Positions 1 to 9,140 of a DNA stretch of 64,000 bases are shown here, piece after piece. The position numbers and the translations under genes are program-made. The first letter of the stretch is position 1, and each line of letters opens with the position of its first letter. This DNA comes from Burkholderia pyrrocinia (GTDB lineage Bacteria; Pseudomonadota; Gammaproteobacteria; Burkholderiales; Burkholderiaceae): contig NZ_CP070977.1 of the NCBI RefSeq assembly GCF_018417535.1, positions 3,844,001-3,908,000 on the forward strand, read 5' to 3'. The notes under the pieces are model-generated. The model saw only the letters and a program-made list of their open reading frames with translations. It was not told where the DNA came from and ran no database searches.

Positions 1-723
1 GAGGATCTGTGGTCGTTCAACGACGAAGCGCTGGCGCGCGCGATCGCGGCGAGCGAGCTGCCGGTCGTCAGCGGCGTCGGGCACGAAACCGATTTCACGA
101 TCGCGGACTTCGCGGCCGACGTGCGCGCGCCGACGCCGACCGGCGCGGCCGAACTCGCGAGCCCGCAGCGCGCGCTGCTGCTGCGCGAGGTCGGCGAGCG
201 CCAGCGTGCGCTCGCGCGCGGCATGGAGCGCCGGCTCGAACAGCGCGCGCAGCAGCTCGACTGGCTTGCGCGCCGGCTCGTGAGCCCCGCCGAGCGGCTG
301 CAGCGGCAGCGCACGCACGTCGAGCAGCTCGCGGTGCGGCTCGCGTCGGCGGCGTCGCGGCCGGTACGCGATGCACGCGCGCGTTTCGCGCTCGCGCAGT
401 TGCGCTGGCAGCGCGCGCGGCCCGATCCGTCACAAGCACGCCAGGTGCTCGCGGGGCTGTCGCAACGTCTTGCGGTTGCATTGCAGCGCCGTCACGAACG
501 CGACACGGCACGTGTGTCAGCCTGTGCGGCACGGCTCGAGGTGCTGAGCCCGCAGCGCACGCTCGAGCGCGGCTATGCGGCGCTCATCGATGCGCAGACG
601 GGCCGCGCGGTGCGCGCGCCGAACGCGCTGAAGCCGCAGCGTCGCCTGACCGTGCATCTTGCCGACGGCTCGGCCGACGTAACGCTTGCCGACGTGCAGC
701 CGCGCCTCACCGATACGATCTGA
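1..723 (+). CDS. xseA: Exodeoxyribonuclease VII large subunit, C-terminal part (cut by window edge)
   Basis: The first base is already inside the gene; the visible 240 residues end at a TGA. Exo VII large subunit binds and degrades single-stranded DNA with XseB in the cytoplasm. The visible part opens with the nuclease-domain block ([17 protein letters not shown], then [16 protein letters not shown] and [14 protein letters not shown]), which is characteristic of XseA. It continues into a long Arg/Gln/Ala-rich helical region that forms the family's coiled coil, and ends with LERGYAAL and a short beta-rich tail. The N-terminal OB-fold lies upstream of the window. Nothing looks broken. Identification is firm from the [10 protein letters not shown] motif. 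Confidence 0.95.
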   Translation, partial: EDLWSFNDEALARAIAASELPVVSGVGHETDFTIADFAADVRAPTPTGAAELASPQRALLLREVGERQRALARGMERRLEQRAQQLDWLARRLVSPAERLQRQRTHVEQLAVRLASAASRPVRDARARFALAQLRWQRARPDPSQARQVLAGLSQRLAVALQRRHERDTARVSACAARLEVLSPQRTLERGYAALIDAQTGRAVRAPNALKPQRRLTVHLADGSADVTLADVQPRLTDTI

Positions 724-863
724 CGTTAACCGGCGCAAGCGAAGCGACGGGTCGAAACGAGTATCCTGCGGACGGGAACGGATGCTGCGCGTCGCCGGCT
801 CGTCCTGCCGGACGTTGCGCAAACATCGCTTTTCCGCATACCGCGGATAAATGGCCCGTGAGT

Positions 864-892
864 TTGCGGGGTTATTCGTCCTCGCCTACAAT
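864..892 (+). promoter_or_regulatory. Sigma70-type promoter of sodB
   Basis: A TTGCGG hexamer (864-869) and TACAAT (887-892) are separated by 17 bases, close to the housekeeping consensus. The predicted start would be near 899, leaving a leader of about 50 bases before the sodB ATG. Prediction from sequence only. Confidence 0.6.
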
Positions 893-949
893 CGGACGCT
901 CGGCAGCATTCAACACAAGCCCCCCTACATACTCAACGAAGGAATCGCC

Positions 950-1528
950 ATGGCTCATACGCTCCCGCCGCTCCCGTACGCTGAAGACGCACTCGCGCCG
1001 ACCATCTCGCTCGAGACGATCCAGTACCACTACGGCAAGCACCATCAGGCTTATGTGACGAACCTGAACAATCTGATCCCGGGCACGGAATTCGAAACCC
1101 TGTCGCTGGAAGAGATCGTGAAGAAGTCGTCGGGCGGCATCTTCAACAACGCCGCGCAAATCTGGAACCACACGTTCTTCTGGAACAGCCTGTCGCCGAA
1201 CGGTGGCGGCGCACCGACGGGCGCGCTGGGCGATGCGATCAACGCGAAGTGGGGTTCGTACGACGCATTCAAGGAAGCGTTCACGAAGGCTGCAGTCGGC
1301 ACGTTCGGTTCGGGCTGGGCATGGCTGGTGAAGAAGGCTGACGGTTCGCTCGACATCGTGTCGACGAGCAACGCAGCGACGCCGCTGACGACCGCCGACA
1401 AGGCACTGCTGACGATCGACGTGTGGGAACACGCGTACTACATCGACTACCGCAACGCACGTCCGAAGTTCGTCGAAGCGTTCTGGAACATCGTGAACTG
1501 GGACTTCGCAGCGAAGAACTTCGCGTAA
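950..1528 (+). CDS. sodB: Superoxide dismutase [Fe]
   Basis: Iron superoxide dismutase, 192 residues, which converts superoxide to peroxide and oxygen in the cytoplasm. Metal ligands are visible: His in HHQAYV, His in NHTFFWNSL, and Asp and His in [13 protein letters not shown]. Gln in [11 protein letters not shown] lies where Fe-type enzymes carry their active-site glutamine, so the iron form is favoured over manganese. The start is the ATG beginning [15 protein letters not shown], preceded by GAAGGA; a longer in-frame extension upstream would overlap the promoter and is rejected. The gene stands alone, with its own promoter and a strong terminator 40 bases after the stop. Confidence 0.97.
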   Translation: MAHTLPPLPYAEDALAPTISLETIQYHYGKHHQAYVTNLNNLIPGTEFETLSLEEIVKKSSGGIFNNAAQIWNHTFFWNSLSPNGGGAPTGALGDAINAKWGSYDAFKEAFTKAAVGTFGSGWAWLVKKADGSLDIVSTSNAATPLTTADKALLTIDVWEHAYYIDYRNARPKFVEAFWNIVNWDFAAKNFA

Positions 1529-1568
1529 GGTCCGGCGCCTGCGCGCCGCTATGGCGCGCGGTACCCAG

Positions 1569-1596
1569 AAAAAGCCCTCGAAACGAGGGCTTTTTT
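1569..1596 (+). terminator. Intrinsic terminator of sodB
   Basis: The stem AAAAGCCCTCG / CGAGGGCTTTT with a 3-base loop is followed by a T run. It also has an A run upstream, so it may serve the convergent chrA gene as well. Confidence 0.85.
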
Positions 1597-1632
1597 GCTT
1601 TTGTCCGGCAGGATCGTGCCGTTCTTGCCGGA

Positions 1633-2844
1633 TCAGGCGACCAGGCCGAGCACCCAGCCGAGCGCAGCGCTCGCGATCACGACGGCCCACGGCGGCACGC
1701 GCCAGAACACGAGCGCGACGAATGCGACGAGCGCGGCGGCCAGGTCGTGCGGCGCCACGATCGTGTCGGTCCAGACCGGGTGATAGAGCGCGGCGAGCAG
1801 CAGCCCGACGACGGCCGCGTTCACGCCCGCGAGCGCGGCCTGCATGCGCGTGCTGCGGCGCAGGTTCTCCCAGAATGGCGCGGTGCCGCCGACGAGCAGG
1901 AACGACGGCGCGAAGATCGAGACGAGCGCGATTGCGCCGCCGAGCCAGCCGTTCGGCGCATCGCGCAGCGAAGCGCCGAGGAATGCCGCGAACGTGAACA
2001 GCGGCCCCGGCACGGCCTGTGCGAGCCCGTACCCGGCGAGGAACGCCGAATCGCCGACCCAGCCGGGCGCGACCACGGCCGCCTGCAGCAGCGGCAGCAC
2101 CACGTGCCCGCCGCCGAACACGAGCGCGCCCGTGCGGAAGAACGCATCGACGACGGCGAGCGTATCGGAGCGGAGCGCGCGGGCCGCGAACGGCAGCGCG
2201 ACGAGCAGCGCCGCGAACAGCGCAAGCCACAGCACGCCCACGCGGCGCGATACGTGCAGCGGCAACGGCTCGTGGGCGTCGCGCGCCGGTTGCGGCAGTA
2301 GCACGAGGCCGGCTGCACCGGCCGCGACGATTACTGCAACCTGCGTCCACGCGGCCGGCGCGAGCAGCACGACGCACGCGGCCACGGCCATCAGCGTGAC
2401 GCGGCGCGCATCCGGGCACAGCGTACGTGCCATGCCCCAGACGGCTTGTGCAATCACCGCAACCGACACGATGCGCAGCCCGTGCAGCGCGCCGGCTCCG
2501 ATCGGCGTGCCCGTCGCGTGAACGCCGAGCGCGAACGACATCATCAGCAGCGCCGACGGCAGCGTGAAGCCGAGCCACGCGGCGAACATTCCCGCATAGC
2601 CGGCGCGCGCAAGGCCGATCGCCATCCCGACCTGGCTGCTCGCCGGCCCCGGCAGGAACTGGCACAGTCCGACGAGATCCGCATACGTGCGTTCGGTGAG
2701 CCAGCCGCGCCGCGTGACGAATTCGGCGCGAAAGTAGCCGAGATGTGCGACCGGGCCACCGAACGACGTGAGGCCGAGCCGCAGGAACGCGACGAACACC
2801 GGCCACGGATGACGGGAAGGGGCGGGGACGGTCGACGTGTTCAA
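1633..2844 (-). CDS. chrA: ChrA-type chromate transporter (two fused CHR domains)
   Basis: Inner-membrane transporter of the CHR superfamily, whose characterised members export chromate. The length of about 403 residues fits the fused long-chain type. The N-half carries FLRLGLTSFGGPVAHLGYF and FLPGPASSQ; the C-half repeats the pattern as FFRTGALVFGGGHVVLPLL and AVPGPLFTFAAFLG. About ten hydrophobic segments are visible. The start is uncertain: a TTG at 2844 (protein LNTSTVPAPSRHPW) gives a normal length, and GTG at 2799 is an alternative. In-frame sequence further upstream is Arg/Ala-rich and not believable. The gene lies 86 bases downstream of, and in the same direction as, a Crp-family regulator that may control it. 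Chromate specificity is inferred from the family only. Confidence 0.85.
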   Translation of the reverse strand: MNTSTVPAPSRHPWPVFVAFLRLGLTSFGGPVAHLGYFRAEFVTRRGWLTERTYADLVGLCQFLPGPASSQVGMAIGLARAGYAGMFAAWLGFTLPSALLMMSFALGVHATGTPIGAGALHGLRIVSVAVIAQAVWGMARTLCPDARRVTLMAVAACVVLLAPAAWTQVAVIVAAGAAGLVLLPQPARDAHEPLPLHVSRRVGVLWLALFAALLVALPFAARALRSDTLAVVDAFFRTGALVFGGGHVVLPLLQAAVVAPGWVGDSAFLAGYGLAQAVPGPLFTFAAFLGASLRDAPNGWLGGAIALVSIFAPSFLLVGGTAPFWENLRRSTRMQAALAGVNAAVVGLLLAALYHPVWTDTIVAPHDLAAALVAFVALVFWRVPPWAVVIASAALGWVLGLVA

Positions 2845-2930
2845 GACGGGGCGCGGGGCGGATGGACGAGCCGCCACGATAGCGCAACGCGGCGACGGCG
2901 GGGTGTCGCGTGGCGGCCGTTGCGCGGCGT

Positions 2931-3638
2931 TCAGTGCGTACCGTCGCCCAGCCCGCTCGCGCGGCGCAGCGCGTCGATGTCGACGAGTTCGATCTCGCCG
3001 ACATGCAGCCGCACGACGCCGTCGGCCTGCAGCGCCTTCAGCAACTGGTTGGTGGTCTGCCGCGTCAGCGACAGCATCGACGCGAGCGTTTCCTGCGACA
3101 GCCGCACGCGCGTGCGCCCGGCGCTGATACCGCCATAGCCTTCGGCGATCATCAGCAGGCGCGCGGCGAGTCGCTGCGCGGCCGGCATCACGCTCATCGC
3201 TTCGACGGTCAGGAAGCTCAGGCGCAGCTTTTGCGCCATCAGCAGCGCGAACTGCCGCCAGTATTGCGGCGTCGCGTCGAGCATGACGAGCAGCGCGGCC
3301 TGCGGGACGTGCAGCAGCAGCGCGTCGTCGAGCGCGATCGCGTCGTGCGTGCGCGGCTGGCCGTCGAACAGCGCGATTTCGCCGAACCATGTGACGGGCT
3401 CGGCGACCGTCAGCAGCGCTTCCTTGCCCTGCGGGTCGACCGCACCTATCGTGAGTGAACCGGCCAGTACCGCGTACAGCCCGCACGGCGGGTCGCCGCG
3501 CCGGAACAGCGCGTGGCCGGCCGGCAGGCGCCGCAGCACCGCACGGGCGAGCAGGTCCGCGCGCAACGCGAGCGGCAGCGCGGCGAACCACGGGTTCGCT
3601 TCGATCTGCGGCAGGTAGGGGGCGAGCGACGAGGGCAT
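2931..3638 (-). CDS. Crp/Fnr-family transcriptional regulator
   Basis: DNA-binding regulator, 235 residues. Residues about 20-120 form a cyclic-nucleotide-binding-like beta roll (ALFRRGDPPCGLYAVLAGS, then WFGEIALFDGQPRTHDA, which matches the phosphate-binding cassette). Residues about 150-225 form a Crp-type winged helix-turn-helix (RVRLSQETLASMLSLTRQT). No N-terminal cysteine cluster is present, so an oxygen-sensing Fnr role is unlikely. The start is the ATG giving MPSSLAPYLPQIEANPWF. It lies upstream of chrA in the same orientation with an 86-base gap, so they may form one unit. The effector is not known from sequence. Confidence 0.9.
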   Translation of the reverse strand: MPSSLAPYLPQIEANPWFAALPLALRADLLARAVLRRLPAGHALFRRGDPPCGLYAVLAGSLTIGAVDPQGKEALLTVAEPVTWFGEIALFDGQPRTHDAIALDDALLLHVPQAALLVMLDATPQYWRQFALLMAQKLRLSFLTVEAMSVMPAAQRLAARLLMIAEGYGGISAGRTRVRLSQETLASMLSLTRQTTNQLLKALQADGVVRLHVGEIELVDIDALRRASGLGDGTH

Positions 3639-3719
3639 GGGCACGCGATGTCGGGTAGCTGACAGAGGTTCTCGGGCGTGACGCGCATCATAGCGCTCGG
3701 CGACCGACCAGGAGACGCG

Positions 3720-4244
3720 ATGAAGACGCTCGAAGACCATCTTTCCCAGTATGCGGCCTACCATCGCGACGCGCGCAACATCGCGACGCATCTGGTCGGC
3801 ATCCCGATGATCGTGTTCGCGGTCGAGGTGCTGCTGTCGCGGCCGGCGATCGGGATGCTGGCCGGCATCGCGCTGTCGCCGGCGCTGCTGCTTGCGATCG
3901 CGTTCGCGGTGTTCTACCTGCGTCTCGACCTGCGGTTCGGGATCGTGATGACCGCGCTGTTCGCGCTCGGCCTGTGGGCCGCGCGGGCGCTCGCGTTGCT
4001 GCCGACCGCGCAATGGCTCGCGATCGGCATCGGCGCGTTCGTCGTCGGCTGGATCGTGCAGTTCGTCGGGCACTGGTTCGAAGGGCGCAAACCCGCGTTC
4101 GTCGACGATCTGGTCGGCCTGATGGTCGGACCGCTGTTCGTCGTCGCCGAAGTCGCGTTCTTCGCGGGGTTGCGCGGCGACGTGCGCCGCGAAGTCGAGC
4201 GGCGGGCCGGGCCCGTGCGTGGCGGCGCGCACTCGCATGTCTGA
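3720..4244 (+). CDS. Mpo1-like (DUF962) membrane protein
   Basis: A 174-residue membrane protein of the Mpo1/YGL010w (DUF962) family. The yeast member is an iron-dependent dioxygenase in alpha-oxidation of 2-hydroxy fatty acids; the bacterial role is not established. Family histidines are visible in YHRDARNIATHLVGIP near the N-terminus and in VGHWFEGRKPAFVDD near residue 120. About four hydrophobic helices lie between and after them. The ATG at 3720 has AGGAG 8 bases upstream and is preferred to the in-frame ATG at 3678. The last 8 bases overlap the next gene, indicating co-translation with the PanE-like reductase. Confidence 0.85.
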   Translation: MKTLEDHLSQYAAYHRDARNIATHLVGIPMIVFAVEVLLSRPAIGMLAGIALSPALLLAIAFAVFYLRLDLRFGIVMTALFALGLWAARALALLPTAQWLAIGIGAFVVGWIVQFVGHWFEGRKPAFVDDLVGLMVGPLFVVAEVAFFAGLRGDVRREVERRAGPVRGGAHSHV

Positions 4245-5283
4245 TGCGCCGGTCTGCGTGTTCGGCGCGGGCGCCGTCGGCTGCTATCTCGGCGGCCGGC
4301 TCGCGGCAGCCGGCGCGAACGTGACGCTGGTCGGCCGCGCGCGGATCGGCGACGCGATTCGTCTGCGCGGGCTCACGCTGACCGGCCAGCGCGGCTATCG
4401 TGCGACGCTCGCGCCGGCCGATGTCGCGTTCGCGACCGATCCGGCTGCGGCGGCCGCCGCGCGGCTCGTGCTCGTCGCGGTGAAGTCGGCCGCGACGCGT
4501 GACGCGGCCGCGCAGCTTGCCGGCGTGCTGCGGCCCGGCACGATCGTGATCAGCTTCCAGAACGGCCTGCACAATGCCGACGTGCTGCGCGACGCACTGC
4601 CGCAAGCGATCGTGCTGGCCGGGATGGTGCCGTTCAACGTGATCGAGCGCGGGCCCGGCGCGTTTCACCAGGGCTCGGCCGGCGCGCTCGCGGCCGATGC
4701 GTCGCCCGCGCTGCAGCCGTTCACCGGCGCATTCGCGCGCGCCGGGCTGCCGCTCGCGCTGCATCGCGACATGCCGGCCGTGCAGTGGGCGAAGTTGCTG
4801 CTCAACCTGAACAATGCGGTCAATGCGCTCGCGAACCTGCCGCTGCGCGACGAACTCGCGCAACGTGCGTACCGCCGCTGCGTCGCACTGGCCCAGCGCG
4901 AAGCGCTGCACTGGCTCGCGCGGGCCGCGATCCGCCCGGCGCGGCTGACGCCGTTGCCGGCCGCGTGGATTCCGGCCGTGCTCGATCTTCCCGACGCGGC
5001 TTTCCGCGTGCTCGGCGGCCGGATGCTTGCGATCGATCCGCTCGCGCGTTCGTCGATGTCCGACGATCTCGCGGCGAGCCGTGCGACGGAAGTCGAGTGG
5101 ATCAACGGCGAGATCGTGCGACTGGCCACGGGTTTTGGCGCGCAGGCGCCCGTCAACGCGCGACTGTGCGCGCTCGTCCATGACGCGGAAGGCGCCGCGG
5201 CCCGTCCGGCGTGGCGCGGCGACGCGCTGTGGGCCGAGCTGACCGCACCGGCGCCGCGCGCGGGCGCCGTGCGAGCCGCGTAG
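4237..5283 (+). CDS. 2-dehydropantoate 2-reductase family protein
   Basis: NADPH-dependent ketopantoate reductase family, 348 residues. ApbA/PanE reduces 2-dehydropantoate to pantoate for pantothenate and CoA synthesis. The N-terminal Rossmann motif is CVFGAGAVGCYLGGRLAAAG. VLVAVKSAAT carries the family lysine, and QWAKLLLNLNNAVNALANLP starts the helical C-terminal domain; the ANGE-like WINGEIVRL motif is near residue 290. The start ATG lies inside the end of the preceding Mpo1-like gene (8-base overlap). Burkholderia usually carry several PanE paralogues, so calling this one panE would be a guess. It could act on another 2-oxoacid. Confidence 0.88.
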   Translation: MSDAPVCVFGAGAVGCYLGGRLAAAGANVTLVGRARIGDAIRLRGLTLTGQRGYRATLAPADVAFATDPAAAAAARLVLVAVKSAATRDAAAQLAGVLRPGTIVISFQNGLHNADVLRDALPQAIVLAGMVPFNVIERGPGAFHQGSAGALAADASPALQPFTGAFARAGLPLALHRDMPAVQWAKLLLNLNNAVNALANLPLRDELAQRAYRRCVALAQREALHWLARAAIRPARLTPLPAAWIPAVLDLPDAAFRVLGGRMLAIDPLARSSMSDDLAASRATEVEWINGEIVRLATGFGAQAPVNARLCALVHDAEGAAARPAWRGDALWAELTAPAPRAGAVRAA

Positions 5284-5389
5284 GGGCGGGATTTACCCGC
5301 CGTCGCGCGGGCCGTGCGTGCGACGTCACGTCAGCCGCGCAACGGCTAAGATGGGGGACGTCTTACGACGCCTATGCGGAGCAATCGCC

Positions 5390-5995
5390 ATGGTGGATCG
5401 CCCGACTCTCGACGCCTACGATGCCCATGCCGCGCAATATGCGCAGGACTGGCTCGACCAGGCCGCGCCCGACGACATGTACGCGCTGCTCGAACAGCAT
5501 TTCTCGCCGGGGCCGACCGCCGACGTCGGCTGCGGAGCGGGGCGCGACACGGCCTGGCTCGCTTCGCGCGGCTTCGACGTGCGCGGCTACGACGCGAGCG
5601 CCGCGCTGCTCGACGAGGCGCGGCGGCGCCATCCCGACCTGAGCTTCGAACTGGCCGCGCTGCCGGCGCTGGCCGGCGTGCCGTCCGGCGCGTTTCGCAA
5701 CGTTCTGTGCGAGACGGTCGTCATGCACCTCGAACAGGCGGACGCGGCGGCCGCCGCCGCGCGGCTGGCCGATCTCCTGATGCCGGGCGGCACGTTGTAC
5801 CTGAGCTGGCGGGTGGCCGGAATCGGCGCGCTGCGCGACGAGCGCGGCCGCCTCTATACGCCGCTCGACTCGGCACGGATGCATGCGGCGCTCGGTGCCG
5901 GCACGCACGTGATCGACGAGCATGAAGTCGTCAGCGCGTCGTCCGGCAAGCGCGTGCACCGGCTGATCGTGCGCAAGGCGGCCGCTGCCGCGTGA
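5390..5995 (+). CDS. Class I SAM-dependent methyltransferase
   Basis: Small soluble methyltransferase, 201 residues. Motif I is TADVGCGAGRDTAWLASRGF, motif II the acidic YDASAALLDEAR, and LMPGGTLYLSW matches the post-motif III strand; the fold spans residues about 40-150. The start ATG (MVDRPTLDAYDAHAAQY) is preceded by GGAGCAA. The substrate cannot be read from the sequence; the nearest family is the UbiE/Tellurite-type group acting on small molecules. It is not obviously operonic: a 105-base gap upstream, and the next gene is convergent, 19 bases away. Confidence 0.85.
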   Translation: MVDRPTLDAYDAHAAQYAQDWLDQAAPDDMYALLEQHFSPGPTADVGCGAGRDTAWLASRGFDVRGYDASAALLDEARRRHPDLSFELAALPALAGVPSGAFRNVLCETVVMHLEQADAAAAAARLADLLMPGGTLYLSWRVAGIGALRDERGRLYTPLDSARMHAALGAGTHVIDEHEVVSASSGKRVHRLIVRKAAAAA

Positions 5996-6014
5996 AAGCA
6001 GCGCGCCGTCGCGT

Positions 6015-7289
6015 TCATTCGCGGTTGAGCGCCGCTTCCCAGTTGATGTCGACGCAGAGCACCTGCATGCCGGCCGCGACGGGTGCGGCGATCGACGCGG
6101 TCACGCACAGGTGTGCCTCGTTGATCGACAGGTACGGCGGCGTCAGATGCACGCGGCCCGGCGCGCGCATTGCGTCGATGAAGTACGGGCGGCGCTCCCA
6201 GCTCGCGCCTTCGGAATGCAGCAGCGGCCGGAAGCGCTTGGCGCGCTGCGACACGCTGCCGCGTGCGAGCACGTTGTCGCCGATCTGGCGCCCCGATGCG
6301 TCGAGCAGGAAGCAGCGCGCGGTCTCGGGCAGCCCGAGCACCGCGGCGGCCGCGTCGATGAGCGATTCGCCCGCGCCAAGCTTCCGGCTTGCCTTCTCCA
6401 GCGCGGCGACATACGGCGCGAGCCGTTCCGCCTGCTTGCGCTCGCGTTGCGCGACGCGCCGCCGCAACGCGGCCGACAGCGTGTCCATGCAGCCGGCGGC
6501 GGCCTGCGGCTGCACCGGGTCGACGCTCGGCCCCGCGAAATACTGGCCCTGCACGAAATCGACGTTGCACTCGAGCGCGATCATTGCGTCGCGCTCGGTC
6601 GCGAGGCCGCCCATCAGCACGAGCTGGCCGGATTCGTGCAGCAGCGACACGAGCCCCGGCAGCACGCGTTCGAGATGCGAGTGTTCGCTCGCCTGCGCGA
6701 GGATGCCGCGGTCGAGCGTGACGATGTCGGGATGCAGGTGCCACACGCGGTCGATGTTCGAATGCTTCGCGCCGAACCCGCCGAGCGCGATCAGGAAGCC
6801 GGCCTTGCGCAGCCCGTCGACGATCGCCGCGTAGCGCGGCGTCTCGCCGCCCGCCTGCTCGGGCACCTCGAGCACCACGCGGTGCGGTGGCAGCCCGAGC
6901 GCCTTCAGGTTCGCGAGCAGCGCGTCGCCGTAGATGGTGTCCATCAGCGCGGCCGGATGCAGGCTCAGGAAGAGCCATTCGTCGTGACTGTCGAACGCGT
7001 GGAAGTTGCCGAGATGCAGCGATTCGGCGAGCCGGCCGAGTTCGAGCAGGTCGCCGCGCCGTGCCGCCTGCGTGAACACCTCGTGCGACGCCACCTGGTG
7101 GCTTTCCTCGTCGTGCGCACGCAGCGAGGCGTGATAGCCGATCGCGCGGCGGTGCGACACCGAGAAAACGGGCTGGAACACGCTGAACACGGTGTAGCCG
7201 CCGTACAGCACGGTGCGCCGGTTCCCGTCGTCGCCGGCGACGGGGCGGGGCGGCTGAAAGCCGGGGGGATCGATTTCGATCATGCTCAT
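6015..7289 (-). CDS. Degenerate EAL-domain protein with C-terminal sensor-like domain
   Basis: A 424-residue protein with an EAL fold (residues about 35-245) and a C-terminal region of about 170 residues that resembles a PAS/PDC-like sensor (RCFLLDASGRQIGDNV). Active EAL domains hydrolyse cyclic di-GMP. Here the signature positions are mostly lost: the ExLxR motif reads GYHASLR, the metal Asn is replaced (LFLSLHP), the DDFG pair is GGFGAKHSN, the Lys strand reads IVTLDRG, and the catalytic EGVE is MGGLATE. Only the Glu of VVLEVPE and the Gln of FVQGQYFAGP remain. It is therefore very probably catalytically dead and may bind c-di-GMP or a partner. No membrane segment is visible. The start ATG pair at 7289 and 7283 cannot be separated. 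Confidence 0.9.
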   Translation of the reverse strand: MSMIEIDPPGFQPPRPVAGDDGNRRTVLYGGYTVFSVFQPVFSVSHRRAIGYHASLRAHDEESHQVASHEVFTQAARRGDLLELGRLAESLHLGNFHAFDSHDEWLFLSLHPAALMDTIYGDALLANLKALGLPPHRVVLEVPEQAGGETPRYAAIVDGLRKAGFLIALGGFGAKHSNIDRVWHLHPDIVTLDRGILAQASEHSHLERVLPGLVSLLHESGQLVLMGGLATERDAMIALECNVDFVQGQYFAGPSVDPVQPQAAAGCMDTLSAALRRRVAQRERKQAERLAPYVAALEKASRKLGAGESLIDAAAAVLGLPETARCFLLDASGRQIGDNVLARGSVSQRAKRFRPLLHSEGASWERRPYFIDAMRAPGRVHLTPPYLSINEAHLCVTASIAAPVAAGMQVLCVDINWEAALNRE

Positions 7290-7481
7290 GATGTCGGCCG
7301 AAGGAAGACTGCCAGTTTACCTAGAGAATAGGCGAGCAAGAAGCATGCACGGCGTCGCGTCACATGCGGCGGCCCGTCGCGGCGGGAGGACGGGGCATCG
7401 CAGCGCGCAGCGCAGGGGCGGGGTGCACCGTGATGGTGCGCGCGGTGGCGGTACGGCGCCCGAAACGGCGCGCGCCGCGCG

Positions 7482-8918
7482 TCATGCGCGCTCGGACGGG
7501 TCCGTCTTGCGCGCGCCGCCGCGGATCTCGGGCGCGAGCTGCGCGAAGATCCATGCGGATGCGGCCGTGATGATCCCGACGCAGATGAACGTCGCATGGA
7601 ACGCGGGCAGCGTGTTGCTCGGCGTCACGGTGCGCAGCATGCCCGTGAACGTCGCGAGCAGCGCGCCGGCGACCGTGACGCCGAGGCTCATCGACAGCAT
7701 CTGCACGAGCGAGAACAGGCTGTTGCCGCTGCTTGCGCCACCCGTGCCGAGGTCCTTCAGCGTCAGCGTGTTCATCGCGGTGAACTGCATCGAGTTGAAG
7801 CCGCCGAACAGCGCGAGGTGCACGACCTTCACCCACACGGGCACCGTGTCGCGCATCAGCGCGAAGCTCGCCATCATCACGCCGACCATGATCGTGTTCG
7901 CGAGCAGCACCTTGCGGTAGCCGTGCTGCGTGATCAGGCGCGTGATGATCCGCTTCGAGAACATCCCGGCCGCCGCCACCGGCAGCATCATCAGCCCGGC
8001 CTCGAACGCCGAATAGCCGAGGCTCACCTGCAGCAGCAGCGGGATCAGGTACGGCATCGCGCCGCTGCCGATCCGCGCGAACAGATTGCCGAGCAGCCCG
8101 ACGCTGAACGTGTGGATCCTGAACAGTTCGAGCGAGAAGATCGGTTGCGGCGCGCGCACCGCATACAGCCCGTACGCGACGAAGCACGCGAGGCTCAGGA
8201 TCAGCAGCACGAGCACGGCTGCGTGCTGCATGCCGAGATCGGCGAGCCCGTCGAGCGACAGCGAGATCGCGACCATGCCGATCGTCAGCAGCAGATAGCC
8301 CTTCAGGTCGAAGCGGCCGACGGCCGGGTTGCGCGAATCGGGCATCGAATAGAAGGTCGCGATGCAGCCGGCGACGCCGACCGGCACGTTGATCAGGAAG
8401 ATCCAGTGCCACGACGCGATCTTCACGAGCCAGCCGCCGAGCGTCGGCCCGATCAACGGGCCGATCAGGCCGGGAATCGCGACGAACGACAGCGCGGACA
8501 GGTAGCGTTCGGCCGGAAAGGTGCGCAGCACCGCGAGCCGCCCGACCGGCAGCAGCATCGCGCCGCCGACTCCCTGCACGACGCGGAACGCGACGAGCTG
8601 CGTCAGCGTATGCGCGTTCGCGCACAGCAGCGAGCCGAGCGAGAAGACCAGGATCGCGCTGAAGAACACGCGCCGGGTGCCGAACGTATCGGCGAGCCAG
8701 CCCGACACGGGGATCATCACCGCCATCGTCAGCGAGTACGCGATCACGACCGATTGCATCCGCAGCGGCGATTCGCCGAGGCTCGCGGCCATCGACGGCA
8801 GCGCCGTATTGACGATCGTCGAATCGAGCGTCTGCATGAAGAAGCCCGTCGCAACGAGCCAGAGCATCACGGTGAGGTTCTTTTCGCCGGGAGCGGCGGC
8901 GGGCGGGCGTTGGAACAT
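7482..8918 (-). CDS. mdtD: MdtD-like multidrug MFS transporter (DHA2 family)
   Basis: A 478-residue inner-membrane proton-driven exporter with about 14 hydrophobic segments. The N-terminus closely follows E. coli MdtD: GFFMQTLDSTIVNTALPSMA (motif D1 of drug/H+ antiporters), SLGESPLRMQ, SGWLADTFGTRRVFF (motif A) and VVQGVGGAMLLPVGRLAVL (motif B/C region), with SWHWIFLINVPVG after them. The start ATG gives MFQRPPAAAPGEKNLTVM. Open frame upstream of this Met is Arg-rich shadow. It is divergent from the DUF2917 gene across a 222-base intergenic region carrying a possible regulator site (9040-9108). Substrates are unknown. Confidence 0.9.
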   Translation of the reverse strand: MFQRPPAAAPGEKNLTVMLWLVATGFFMQTLDSTIVNTALPSMAASLGESPLRMQSVVIAYSLTMAVMIPVSGWLADTFGTRRVFFSAILVFSLGSLLCANAHTLTQLVAFRVVQGVGGAMLLPVGRLAVLRTFPAERYLSALSFVAIPGLIGPLIGPTLGGWLVKIASWHWIFLINVPVGVAGCIATFYSMPDSRNPAVGRFDLKGYLLLTIGMVAISLSLDGLADLGMQHAAVLVLLILSLACFVAYGLYAVRAPQPIFSLELFRIHTFSVGLLGNLFARIGSGAMPYLIPLLLQVSLGYSAFEAGLMMLPVAAAGMFSKRIITRLITQHGYRKVLLANTIMVGVMMASFALMRDTVPVWVKVVHLALFGGFNSMQFTAMNTLTLKDLGTGGASSGNSLFSLVQMLSMSLGVTVAGALLATFTGMLRTVTPSNTLPAFHATFICVGIITAASAWIFAQLAPEIRGGARKTDPSERA

Positions 8919-9039
8919 GAAGGCGGGGCGGTGGCGCGGGACAGCCGACATTGTAGGGAAAGCCGCCGCGCCGTGCAGTTTCGGTACGGGCGCAGCGCAG
9001 CGCGAAGTCCGGCCGCGGATCCCCGTCCCCGTCGGTTGC

Positions 9040-9108
9040 CCAGTACAGTTCAGCCAAAAGTGTCTGCAGGCGTATCTGTTCGTGTGCTGCCACTGTCCGA
9101 AATACTGG
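9040..9108. promoter_or_regulatory. Candidate regulator site between mdtD and DUF2917 gene
   Basis: CCAGTACAGTT (9040-9050) and TACTGG (9103-9108) are inverted half sites in the divergent intergenic region. From memory they resemble sequences bound by MocR-type GntR regulators, but no such gene is in the window. Weak evidence. Confidence 0.25.
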
Positions 9109-9140
9109 TGCCATCGAACCCGTGCGACCAGGAGGCTGCC

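Noticed and set aside
872..3004. Minus-strand open frame of 710 residues across sodB and chrA
   Set aside because: It is Arg-rich, lacks motifs and runs antisense to sodB; chrA in another frame has the real family motifs.
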